From: Myrica gale
Taxonomy: Eukaryota; Streptophyta; Magnoliopsida; Fagales; Myricaceae
Direction: 5' to 3'
Assembly (NCBI GenBank): GCA_963930655.1
Contig: OZ005619.1
Location: forward strand, 22,529,752 to 22,593,751
Length of the DNA stretch: 64,000 nucleotides
Under the pieces are notes generated by a model. The model searched no databases. It saw only the letters and a list, made by a program, of their open reading frames with translations, and was not told the DNA's origin. Position 1 is the first letter of the stretch; the number at the start of each line of letters is the position of its first letter. Made by a program: the position numbers and the translations under genes. This document shows, piece by piece, positions 11,793 to 22,800 of the stretch.

Positions 11793-12971
11793 CTACTTCG
11801 ATTCCTTCGTGAACTCGAAAATCTCAATACCATTTACATAGGCATTTTGAGATGTGCTATCCTGCCTAGGCCCTATACCGATAATTATAAATCCCAAATC
11901 ACCTGAATCGACCACAAAGTCCCAGTAATATGGAGCTGTCAACTGAGGACCTAATATAGAAGGATCGATCGGCTGAAAGAAGTTGTCATAAATGTAAAGG
12001 TTGAACTTGAGTACACCAGCGCTTAGGCTAACAATATCGCAAAAGTGCACCCTGACCAGATGCTTGGCATTCCTACTCACGTCAAAGCGCCAACTTATTT
12101 CATCAGAAACTGATGCCTGCCCGCTTTGATTTAACTTCATTTCTCTGCAGGTCCTGTAGACAAGATCCGACGCACTATACACATTTGCTCCCATAACATC
12201 GTAGTGAAGCGTACCAACAAAAGGAACACAGGTTTTTGCCAATCCTACACCTCCAACCTCTAGATAACGATCATCCGGTATCCAATTCCTCCACAGCGAG
12301 TCATTATTCTGCGGACCTCCAATGTTCACCCTGTGGATCATATGTAAAACCTGAGATCGCACACCGTAGTATTGAGTGCTCTGGCCAATGGGAGTAACTT
12401 GCGTAAACTCATCCATGACGAAATCTGGGTCTGGGATAAGAAATACTTCAATGGCGCTTACAAAAGCAAAAGAATTTTTCTGGGGAGTGAAGTGGATGCT
12501 GAACGAGGTCTCATTGATGGTGAGCAAGTATTCCTTAATCACAGGTAAAGCATCGTTCGTTTTGACTCCAAAGTTTGACAAGAGAGAAAAATTAGAAGCC
12601 GAAACATCGAATAGGGCATCCGCCAGATTAGTACTCCCGGATGTAAACGGAAAGAAATGGAGACGGACGTAAAAAATGCCAAATTCATCGATAGAAAAAT
12701 CAAATGAAGTTTGGTTCGTGAAAATTCTTGCACTGTCATAGAGAGACGTATCAGAGTTGGTGGCACTGACGGTAGAGCTTGGTCCAACAGAGAAGGTGTC
12801 CTTATTCAGGTCACCAACGAAGTGCCGATCCTCGACATTTACGTCGGACTTCGACCCACAATTGATGAAGTACTTACTTGGAATAGGGTTAGAAGATGAG
12901 ACAAGCAGAACAGAGGGGAATTGGAGAAGAAACAGAGGAAAGAGAACTATAAGGAAACGAAGATTTTCCAT
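11793..12971 (-). CDS. Malectin-like extracellular protein, CrRLK1L copy 3 without kinase
   Basis: A single uninterrupted frame of 392 residues. It starts with a hydrophobic signal peptide (about residues 1-25, MENLRFLIVLFPLFLLQFP) and then has the INCGS motif and a full malectin-like domain ending at IEIFEFTKESK. It is clearly the sibling of copies 1 and 2 over this span. It stops exactly where the juxtamembrane region should begin; no transmembrane segment or kinase follows, and downstream sequence to 11,543 shows no kinase remnant. It is therefore either a truncated pseudogene or a secreted malectin-domain protein. The absence of any internal stop over 1.2 kb, while its two neighbours are broken, mildly favours a gene that is still constrained. 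Expression is unknown. Confidence 0.6.
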   Translation of the reverse strand: MENLRFLIVLFPLFLLQFPSVLLVSSSNPIPSKYFINCGSKSDVNVEDRHFVGDLNKDTFSVGPSSTVSATNSDTSLYDSARIFTNQTSFDFSIDEFGIFYVRLHFFPFTSGSTNLADALFDVSASNFSLLSNFGVKTNDALPVIKEYLLTINETSFSIHFTPQKNSFAFVSAIEVFLIPDPDFVMDEFTQVTPIGQSTQYYGVRSQVLHMIHRVNIGGPQNNDSLWRNWIPDDRYLEVGGVGLAKTCVPFVGTLHYDVMGANVYSASDLVYRTCREMKLNQSGQASVSDEISWRFDVSRNAKHLVRVHFCDIVSLSAGVLKFNLYIYDNFFQPIDPSILGPQLTAPYYWDFVVDSGDLGFIIIGIGPRQDSTSQNAYVNGIEIFEFTKESK

Positions 12972-13047
12972 GGAAAGACGTTGGTCGGAATTGCTACTCT
13001 TTTTGTTTTGTCTTTTATTCAGTGGGAGACTGGATGTGAAACTTTTC

Positions 13048-13393
13048 AGAAGGTATAAAGTGCATGCTACTAATCAACCATGAATGTGCAAATAGATTCA
13101 GGAGTTCATGTTTTTATCACTAAATCTAGTAGGAACAAGAGGCGGCCATTTTTTATAGGAACAAAAGTCGTTCCTGTTAGTTAACGTGAGCTTTTGCATT
13201 TATCAGGGAGGGAAAGGAGGAGAACCATGTACCAGAGAGTAATTGATCCCGCAGATTGAGTTAAGGTATTTACTTTTTATTTTTAGAATATTTTATGTTC
13301 TAGAATATGTGTAGAGCCTTAAACTGGAAAACATATTAGAAGTGGCAGAGAGTAATTGACGGGAATCAAAGGGGGTGGGGCGGTGGGTTATAT
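13048..13393. repeat. Upstream block of copy 3, duplicated from copy 1
   Basis: This is homologous to 5,143-5,345, with two extra segments near 13,097-13,150 and 13,232-13,312. It contains the presumed proximal promoter of the malectin-only gene. Confidence 0.7.
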
Positions 13394-13597
13394 TAGTTAG
13401 ATTGTTAGAAAAAATACATTAATTAGATTACATGTTTAAAACTTACCGAAACTAATATATACTTTGGTAGTGCCATTCACACAGATTTATGATAATCTGT
13501 TATATATGTCATGTATTCCAATATATTTTATATCATCACAAGATTTAGAAGGTATCAAATTGCAATCTTCTATGTCTCACCGTGTTCTTTGAGGTAC
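13387..13597. repeat. Direct repeat R2 flanking receptor copy 3
   Basis: This is the partner of 11,543-11,750. Both end at the word tgttctttgaggtac and then diverge abruptly, which marks a duplication breakpoint. Confidence 0.75.
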
Positions 13598-13969
13598 AAA
13601 TATCGATTCTGTCTGTGCTAGCTTCACACACGAACTTTCATCCAAATCTTTGGCTTAATGGAATATTATTACAGTCAAAGGAGGTGTTATGCCGGACCAT
13701 TTTCGTGAATTATATAATTTATTCTCCTTTCAAAGTTCCGGTCCCACAGCCCTATAGCAGTACTCATAAAATACCAATTGCTGAGGTGCAGTGGTTGAAG
13801 GAGCGTAGTGTTACAAATTCGTTACTCATTAGTTCTTCACAATTATATTAATCTATTTTTTCACACATGTTATTTGACTTCAAATGAATTAGTTAAGATT
13901 GCTTTGGAAGCTCTTTGAACAACTCATTTGATCATTATAAAGCTCAATTCAACATAATAAGGTTCTACC

Positions 13970-14490
13970 TATAAAGTTTCATCTCATAACCAATTGATAA
14001 TGGGAAGAAGTGGCCCAACAGGTATATGAAGCACAAGATTAAATGACTCATAATCAATGTGAGACTCTAACACTCTCCCTCAAGTACAGACCAAATGAAC
14101 ATGGTTCATGCACGTGGACAATAAATTGGGAACACAAATAAGTGGGTCAAGCCCAGAAATAGTTGGCTCTGATACCATATCAAGTTTCATCTCAAAATCA
14201 ATTGGCAATGGGAATAGGCGGTCCAACAGGTATATGAATCACAAAATTAAATGGAATATAATCAATGTGGGACTCTAACACTTCATCTCACGTGCAGGCC
14301 GAATGAACATGGTTCATGCACGTGGACAACAAATGGGGAGAACACAAACAAGTGGGCAAAGCCCAGAAATAGTTGACAATGATATCATATCAAGTTTCAT
14401 CCAAAAATCAATTGTCAATGGGAAAAGGTGACCCAACAGGTATATGAAACACAAGATTAAATGACCCCTAATCAATGTGGGACTCTAACA
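13970..14490 (-). mobile_element. TRIM miniature LTR retrotransposon, two-unit array
   Basis: There are three direct repeats of exactly 103 bases (13,970-14,072; 14,178-14,280; 14,388-14,490), separated by internal segments of 105 and 107 bases. Read on the minus strand each repeat begins TGTTAGAGTCCCACATTG. The middle repeat is followed directly by TGGTATCAGAGCC (plus 14,165-14,177), the primer-binding site complementary to initiator methionine tRNA. A purine-rich tract precedes the last repeat on that strand (plus 14,073-14,081, ctctccctc). These are the parts of a terminal-repeat retrotransposon in miniature, arranged LTR-internal-LTR-internal-LTR. The second primer site (14,375-14,387) is degraded. 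Flanks are ctacc and ctaat, so no clean 5-base target duplication remains. It codes for no protein and depends on other elements. Confidence 0.8.
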
Positions 14491-14809
14491 CTAATGTGAG
14501 ACTTGAGTGTCTTTCATTCATTTCTCTTTTCCCACTACAAAAGAGATTAATTTTGAGTATCACAAGTACTTCAAGATTCAAAAAAAAATATACAACTTTG
14601 CCTGCAATTTTGTAACAAATACAACTTATATATATATATATATATGATGAAAGAGAATGACGATTTTTTTAATTTTAATCCATAGATTAATAAATACAAC
14701 GTTTGGTTCCATTTCCCTGTTCATCCAGAGCAAACTGCAAAGAGGAGTTCAGAAAAGGAAGAAAAAAATAAAGTTAATTTAAAGCGCTCAATGTATTCTA
14801 ACTAGGGTT
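14491..14809. other. AT-rich spacer
   Basis: I see no gene. A (TA)n microsatellite lies at about 14,629-14,645. Confidence 0.5.
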
Positions 14810-15105
14810 GTTCATTGGTCGGTCCGGTCTAGCCGGTCAAACTGGCCTTTTTGTAAAGTATGTATACCGGACCGGTCATTCTATCAGTCCGGTCCCCGGT
14901 TTCACCGGTTCGGTTTGGGCCGGTTTTGGGTTCGGGTCATGCCATTTTGGGTCGATTTTTAGTTCGGGCCATGCCATTTTAGGTCGATTACCGGTTTGAG
15001 CCGATTTAGAGTGGTATACTCCGGTCTAGTTTCGATTTTCCATATGGATAACTTGGAACCGGACCGGAGTATAACGGTCTCGGTCCGGGTTTTCCAAAAC
15101 ATATA
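14810..15105. repeat. CCGGT-rich degenerate repeat
   Basis: The words CCGGTC, ACCGG and GGTTCGG recur more than fifteen times in about 290 bases, in both orientations, and ggtcatgccatttt occurs twice in close variants. It looks like a degenerate simple-repeat or foldback element, GC-richer than its surroundings. No protein is indicated. Confidence 0.5.
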
Positions 15106-16027
15106 GTTTTTGTTTTATTTTTTATTTTTTTAGTTTTTTTGGTTGGCACTCTCCCGCGAGAGGAGTCTCTAAAACATATGCAAACATAGGGCATGTTCGG
15201 TTTGATGAAGTTTTTAAGATTTGAAGTGTTTTGAGGATTTTTAGGTAATGTTGGAGTTGTATTGGTGTTTTGTGTAGAAGTTGTTGATGTGTACAAAAAT
15301 AATGATGATTTTTAAGGTTGTATTTTGTAGATTATTTTTATTGGGATGATTGAAAAATAAGGTTGTTGTTTGTATATTATGATACATGTATTATAAAAGT
15401 ATTGAATAGGTTAAAAAAAATTGAAAAAGAAGAAGAAGGCAAACGGCTTAACTGTCAAAGATTACAGTGATGGCTGCAAGTGGCTCTCCCATAAGAAAAC
15501 AAACGACTCTGAAAAACAGACACTGACTGCTGACTGTCAATTTTGGTTTTGACGAAATGATCATATTAACCCTCAACAAATTCTCAACGCTGAAGAAATC
15601 ATTGAGGCTATTCCGTTCATTCAATTATTTTCGAATTTAATTCATTGAACCTGTGGGGGCAACATATTTTGTACAAACCCATTTTAGCTTTCGATTTTTA
15701 TGCCCTTAACACATTAGTGGAGGATACATGCGTAATTTTTCATCAGTTTGTCCAGGACAAAGTTGGAAACATATTTACTGCATCCTACATTTAAACATGT
15801 TCGGTTTCAGTGGTTGGGAAATTGAATACGAATTCTCAAAATATCATAACAAGCCCTTATAAACACCAAAACCAAAACTAAGAAAAAAGCATAAAGCGTG
15901 GACCCTTCAAAACTTCAAAAGTGTAGAAAATCCTGAGTGAGTCCTAAGAGTTGGAGAAAACATCCCTCTCTGGCAGCGCATGGAATAAGATGGTGTGCTA
16001 CTTCGTTTGCACACTTAGTTCTATAGT

Positions 16028-16070
16028 TATATAGCTTTATGCAGAAACAAAAAAAAATATATAGCTTTAT
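16028..16070 (+). mobile_element. Tail-only insertion with 13-base target duplication
   Basis: Direct repeats tatatagctttat (16,028-16,040 and 16,058-16,070) flank 17 bases, gcagaaac plus nine A residues. The layout of target duplication, few bases and poly(A) is that of a retroposed copy truncated almost to its tail. The AT-rich repeat word makes chance somewhat more likely here than at the other sites. Confidence 0.45.
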
Positions 16071-16146
16071 TATCTTGGATTAGTATTGTTTTTACAATAA
16101 ACCTAACTTGCATAGATCGTGTTGAAAATATTTATGAATAAGTAGC

Positions 16147-16147
<1 letters not shown>

Positions 16148-16206
<59 letters not shown>
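16148..16206. repeat. (TA)n microsatellite
   Basis: An almost uninterrupted alternating TA run of nearly 60 bases. It is prone to length variation and to forming cruciform structures. Confidence 0.9.
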
Positions 16207-16208
<2 letters not shown>

Positions 16209-16813
16209 TGATGTCAAAAATCTTCCAATAATAGAAAAATTAGCTAACCCAAATAATTGAGGAATCCTACGAAGCTTTCTCTTTAATGGGCTGTTGGGAT
16301 GCTTGTAGAAGTCATTGACCCGAGACTTTTATGGGTCGAATAACCTTAACATAAGCTTACACTGAACTCAACTAGTTTTGAGATTTTTATAATCTTCATA
16401 ACACGTAAATAACGATGAAAACAAAAATAAACTGCATGGACAGAAAAGTAATTTATGCTTTTATTTTTGCGTCTTTCCTGTTGGGTCAGATGCGGTATTG
16501 CCGGCCAAGTGAGGCCGATGACATGTGGATGGCCCTCGGACCCAAATAATTCGTACCAATAAGTTTCTCCGTAGCGACAATATCCACAATATCAAATATC
16601 TTTATATATATATATATTATATTATATCACAATTAAGAACACCTTCGACTCCGCAAGTGAGCAAGCCCCCCCATCTTAACCCGCGGCCCGCGGCCTCGTG
16701 AAAGTTCGTTCTCCTCTTCCATTTCTCCATCTCCCTGTCGCGCACACCACGTGTTTGTTTAAAGATTAATACAAAGCCACTGACGCCGGTGACTCGGCGA
16801 CGCCACTACGACC

Positions 16814-19800
16814 ATGACCTCCATCACATCCGGCGAATTGAATTACCTTGTCTTTCGTTACCTTCAAGAATCAGGTAGGGTGACAGTCCACAGCACCTCA
16901 AGATTTTCCCCTTTTTTTGGTTTTGATTATTTTTTTATAATTTTTTTCTTGTTCCAAGGTTTCAAGTACTCTAGGGTTTTTGTAGAAAGTTGTTCGTAGA
17001 TATACTTCGCGATTGAAACTTCTGTGCTAGGTTTCTGTTAGTTGCCGAGATAAACAGTTTAGGGTTTAATTGGACATGAAAGCATCAAATTATTTTTTTT
17101 TTCTGTAAATTTTCAAGATGCCGGTTTACGAATGCTAGCAAGGGAAATTACTTCGCAATCCTTCGTAATCAGTTCTGATAGAAATGTTGTGGTTTTTATG
17201 CTAGGCTCTGTTTAGCAGTGTACATAACGATCACTGGGTTTCTGTCTGAGCAAGCGAAAAGTCTTGATTTGGTTACATAGGGTGTTGTTGTTTCGGTGAT
17301 AGGTGATGGTGTTTTGAGCAGAGAAATAATTAGAAACTTATAAAAAAAGGAAGTCCTGGAAACATCCAGAATGTCTATATTAGAAACCTGTGCTACTTGA
17401 ATAATTCGCTTTATAGATTATGACTAGGAAACTAAACCTCTAAGAGGGGCAGGCTTGCGGTAGATGCTCATTTGTAGTTACTGGAACCATGGTGTGAAAC
17501 GCCAGGCTCTATTTCAATGGAAGCCCTTTCTTATGCACTTCATATCATTCACTTTCAACATGATTAGCTGTTATATGGGAAATTATAAGCCCGAGAAATT
17601 CAAAATCTGATTTGGGGTGGTTTTTCCTTTTCAGTTCTTGTTATTAAAAAATGTTGTTTATAAATACTGCTCCTTGTCCTAATCTTGTAGGGTTCACACA
17701 TTCAGCATTTGCTTTAGGGTATGAGGCTAGTATCAACAAGACCGCTATTGATGGCAATATTGTTCCTCCCAGCGCTCTTATTACTCTTGTACAAAAAGGA
17801 CTTCAGTATTTGGAGATGGAAGCAAACTTGAGTAATGTTAGCAGGCTCAATTCTTCTTCTTTCTTCATTGATTTTCTTCTATCTTACACATGATCCTATA
17901 AATTCTTTTGTGATTCGCGTATCTCAAAATTCAAGCTGATCAATGTTTGCTTTAAGCTTGTCAGAGTGACGCAGACTTGGATGAGGATTTTTCCTTCCTA
18001 CAACCTTTGGATCTCATCACAAAGGACGTCTATGAACTGCGGCAAATTGTGAAAGAAAAGAGGAAGAGTCTACATAGGGAAAGAGATAAAGATAAAGAGC
18101 TCGACAGGGAACAGGAAGGAGAGTGTGTACGTGTAAGAGATAAAGAAAGACATGAAAGGGAGAAAGAACGTGAAAAGGATAAAGATAGGGCAGAAAAGGA
18201 CAAGGAGAAAGAAAAGCCGCACGAGGAACAACCGGAAAGAGAAATGGTTACAGATCTAGAAGATAAAGGTGATGTAAAGCAGGAAGACAATGGAGTATGT
18301 GGAGGTAAGTTTGTAGTGTTCCTGAATTACTCCATTGTTTATCTCGGTCTGTCTTTTACCAGCCTTTATAGCAACATGAAGTATAAATTCTTTGGATGTG
18401 TTCAAAAGGACCAGAACCAATGGATATTTCCACAAACTCGACTTCTCGGGCATGTGAAATACCTAGTTCTGATGTGACGATTTTGGAAGGACATTCTTCA
18501 GAGGTATGAGCATGTCTCCAATCATTTTTAATGTATTTGTTGGCCCCTCCCTTTTTCTTCCTCCTGTTGTTCTGCTTTACCCTTTTTTAGAGATTTATTG
18601 CCTTTGATAATGTTCATGCTTTCCTTTCTTCTTTCAGGTTTGTGCTTGCGCATGGAGTCCAACAGGGTCTCTTCTTGCATCGGGGTTAGAATTTCTTTGA
18701 TGAATGACTTTTTTTGTGTAATGGTTTAATAAGTGTACCTGTACATTATAGTTCAACTACCTCAGAGATATTGTTCCACATGCATCTTCAATATCAACTT
18801 GTTTGATATGTTTTATTATTGCAGATCTTGCTTGATTTTGATGTCATTTATTCTCCATATTAGCTCTTTGCACAGCAAACGTAGGTTTTGATCTGTTCAA
18901 CATTGCATATGAACTTCATAGAGAAGCGAATTATTTTGAAGGCTAGCTGATTCATATTAATCAAACATTTAGGAAATGTACATTAGGGGAGATCTTGGTG
19001 TTACGCTGAAAGTGACTATCACTATAAAATGCAATTGAATGCATGATTGATTTGGACTTGACATGTTAATTTTTAAGGTTGGATTTTGGTGACAACAAAT
19101 TAGGACAATGATACATGTGTCACTTACATTATTATTCCTGGAATTTTAGGTTAGTGTTTGACCATGGCAATTCGACTCCAGGTTGTGAAATTTAATAGCT
19201 TTTTCATCATGTCTTGTACACCTTTAGATCGGGAGATTCAACAGCTCGTATATGGACAATGGGGGATGGTAGCTCGAGATCTGGTTCTAGTGGTCCTTTG
19301 AATGTGTTGGTGCTGAAACATGTCAAGGGTAGGACAAATGAGAAAAGTAAAGATGTCACCACACTGGACTGGAATGTAAGTTTTATCCCACTATTCTAGA
19401 TTTATATTCATATTAACTGCTCTCATTTCCTGGTTAATATATATGTAATACTTTGATTATCTCTACATTAGTTATACTAGCAAATGTTTTGTCAAGGTTT
19501 ACAAAGGCCACGTGCATGTCCTCTGAAAAGGGGTGTTTTGAGTTGTTTGCATTCATTCTACTGTTGAATATATGTTGCATGATGTGTAGGTTTACTTCTT
19601 GGTGTGGATTAACTTATTTTCTAAAATCTTTGCATCCAAAACTCTATAAAACCAGATATTCGAGTTCTAGAACAGAGCAGAACAAAAGGCTAAAACTTTT
19701 AGTCAATATGGTTTAATGGAGAAGCTTTTTGAGATGGTTTTTGTAAGGATTTTGTGTAAGTAGGTAGTTAAGTGGAAAATTTGTTTGGATAGAATCTTGT

Positions 19801-22800
19801 AGGTGAGTTTTTTTTTTTTGGGTTGGGGGGGGGGAGAGGGTATCGTAGAAGTGGATAGACTGGATTAGGAGGTATCTGGATGGAGTTCTTGAGATGGATT
19901 GTTTCGGATTTTGTGGAAGATGGAAGTTGGGATGAAAAATGTTTGGATAAAGTTGTTGGATAAGTTTGGTTTTGTGAAGGTTGTTTATTTTTGTGGGGTT
20001 CTGTGAGGGATGCTGTGACAGTGAGGATAAACTGGTTTGGGAAATAATTTCTGAGGAAAAATCATTTGGGTAGGAAATTGGTTTTGGAAACATTTGAACT
20101 GTGAAAACTGTTTTGAAACCCAGGTGCAAATGAGTGTTAAAACAGACCCTAACTGACCAAAATTTTTAGTGGCAACAATTTTGTGATAAAAGTTTAATAC
20201 ACCACTTTTATATCGTTGTTTTGTGCTTCTAATAAGATGGACTCTTCCTACAGAAGCTCTAAAAGATTATCCATCCCATCGTGAAGTGTTGCGTTGTTTT
20301 TCTTAGCAAGAGTAGAATATGTCCTAAATTCACCCATCTGGGTGCTATTATTCATGATCGAAATGCCCATATTTGGAGCTTGCTATCCTGATAGGTGTGA
20401 AAACAATCCTGTTTATGAATCCAGAATATGAGGAAGGTGGTATCATCTGTCCCTATTCAAAATGTCGTTAACACCTGATATATTTGACATTAGTGGGAAA
20501 ATGGCAGGGTTCCTGCCTACTCATGAAGAGGAAGAATGCACATTGATGTTAGGCATCGCTTTCTTTCTTCTATTTATCTGTAGCTACAAGTTTTTGTACT
20601 TCTGTTGAATGGAAGAAAGGTACTTTTTGAGATGCTAGGAGATTTCTTGGTTCATCATACTATTGCTCTAGGTTTGCATACCAACAATATTGGTTTGGTG
20701 GTAACTAAGATTCCTTCATTTATTTTGTTACTTCCATGACAAAAGTTGTGATGCTTCTCTCTGCCCTTCTTCAGGGGGAGGGGACACTACTGGCAACTGG
20801 TTCATATGATGGGCAAGCAAGAATTTGGACCACAAATGGTATGCTGTTTTAAGAGTAGTCTCTTTTAGATATCTGGTTCTTCCAGCTTTTATAGCAAGGA
20901 AGAATCAGATATGATATAACACCAGCAATAAAGCCAGTTCATTTGTCTTTTGTTATGTGATGTTTTCAGGTCAGTAGAAGTAACTATTGGTATGTGAAAA
21001 CTATAAAATTTTCTTCTACGAAGACATTGTAAACCGTATTAACAAACTTTTCACTTAATTTTCTCAACTCATCCAGGCAATGTTACTGCGATACAGTAGA
21101 TTGTGCATAAGGGCTATCATTGATGTTTCATAATTGTTTGGAGCGTATCCTATGTACTTAACCTGTAACTTACCTTAGATGTAGTCTGGCCACCAACCTT
21201 TTGCTAGCAGATCAGTTCGATATCTTCAATGCGGTGCTTGTTATATTTACATAGGAAGTTAGAAGCAGGATTTTATGCTAGTCATCATTGCACTGTTCGA
21301 TTCTTTGGTTTACTGATAATTGTCTTGTCTTTGTTCAGGGGAACTAAGAAGTACCCTAAGCAAACATAAAGGGCCCATATTCTCTCTGAAGTGGAACAAG
21401 AAGGGTGATTATCTTCTTACTGGTAGCTGCGATAAAACTGCCATTGTATGGGATGTAAAGGCAGAGGAATGGAAACAACAATTTGAATTTCACTCAGGTG
21501 CTACATTTGTTTGAATGTTGAAGGCAGCGTCTCTCTGGTGATTAGGGTTTAAACTTCCAAATTTTTATTCTTAGGTCCAACACTTGATGTTGACTGGCGC
21601 AACAATCTTTCATTTGCGACGAGCTCCACGGATAATATGATATATGTTTGCAAGATTGGGGAAAATCGCCCTATCAAAACTTTTGCTGGGCATCAGGTTT
21701 GTCCTTGGATCCTACTGTTCCTAATTGCCATCAGACGGCCTGAGGTAGTTCCTTTCGTGGAGCAACTCTGAGGTTTTATGATTATGTTGTCTTTTTCTTT
21801 TTTTCATTTATCTTGTGACCACTTGCTCAGATCTGACCCCTTTTGACTACATCAAATTTGCCTCAATCGATTTCCTGTTACTTTTTTTTGGTTGGCTGCT
21901 AAGAGCCAATCTACCTGTTTAGAACTGGGTCTGGCCTGGACTGCTGCTTTTATATTTTCCTGGGCATGAATTTGGGGCTTTAAAGCTGTTTTTTTTTTGC
22001 TGAGAATTACCTGTGATGCCTCCAGTAATGTTTTCCTTTGCTCCAGATTTATAAATTGACCTTCAAATTAGTCAAGTAACAAACCTGGACAAGGCAGTTC
22101 AGTGCCCATAAGATAGTTGTTAATTACTGGAGTCTGTTCATCATTCCTAAACCTGCCGACTCTGATTTTTTTTTTATTGTTTGGGAGTATAGAGCAAACT
22201 ATGTGATTGAAAATGATTTTGTTCTGCAGTTTTTTATGTCTAATTACGAGCTTTGTGCAATTTCAGGGTGAAGTTAACTGTGTCAAATGGGATCCAACAG
22301 GTTCATTGTTGGCCTCATGCTCTGATGATATCACTGCAAAGGTTGTTTATGCTTCCCTGTCCTTTGAGTAGACTGATTTGCATTTAGTGTCCTGCCTTAG
22401 ATGTTAGCACTTGGTATCACTATGTGTGCGTGCGCGAGCGCTTTCTTGTGTAAGTATGTGTACATGTGTGTATACAATCTCCAACTTAATCAGATCTGTT
22501 TCATACAGTGTCATCTCTTTTCTGCTTGGCTCATCTTGCTTCTGGCATGCAGATATATTTTTCTGTTTGGGTTTTCTGTTATCATCCGACATATATTATG
22601 GTGCAGATATGGAGTATGAAGCAGGACAAGTTTGTTCATGATTTAAGAGACCATTCTAAGGTACTGCTGCATTTTGGGGCTCTCTAAACTTAAACCTCAA
22701 TGTGTCTATGAATCCCAGCTTCTGGGATCCTTCTCTTATTGGATTCTTCACTGAAGCGTCTGATGATTTGTTTTCAGGAGATATATACTATCAGATGGAG

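Larger units (their letters stand above)
15106..16813. other. Spacer and promoter side of the HOS15-like gene
   Basis: The left part (15,185-15,420) has the gttcggtttgatgaag type AT-rich repeat seen elsewhere in the window. A tail-only insertion lies at 16,028-16,070 and a long (TA)n run at 16,148-16,206. The last 190 bases are GC-richer and are the likely promoter and 5' leader of the following gene. I saw no other gene. Confidence 0.5.

Noticed and set aside
13965..14495. 5-base target duplication of the TRIM array
   Set aside because: The flanks ctacc and ctaat agree in only three of five bases, so I do not claim one.
18030..18290. Ser/Leu-rich open frame on the minus strand
   Set aside because: It is the shadow of the Lys/Glu-rich segment of the HOS15-like exon 3.
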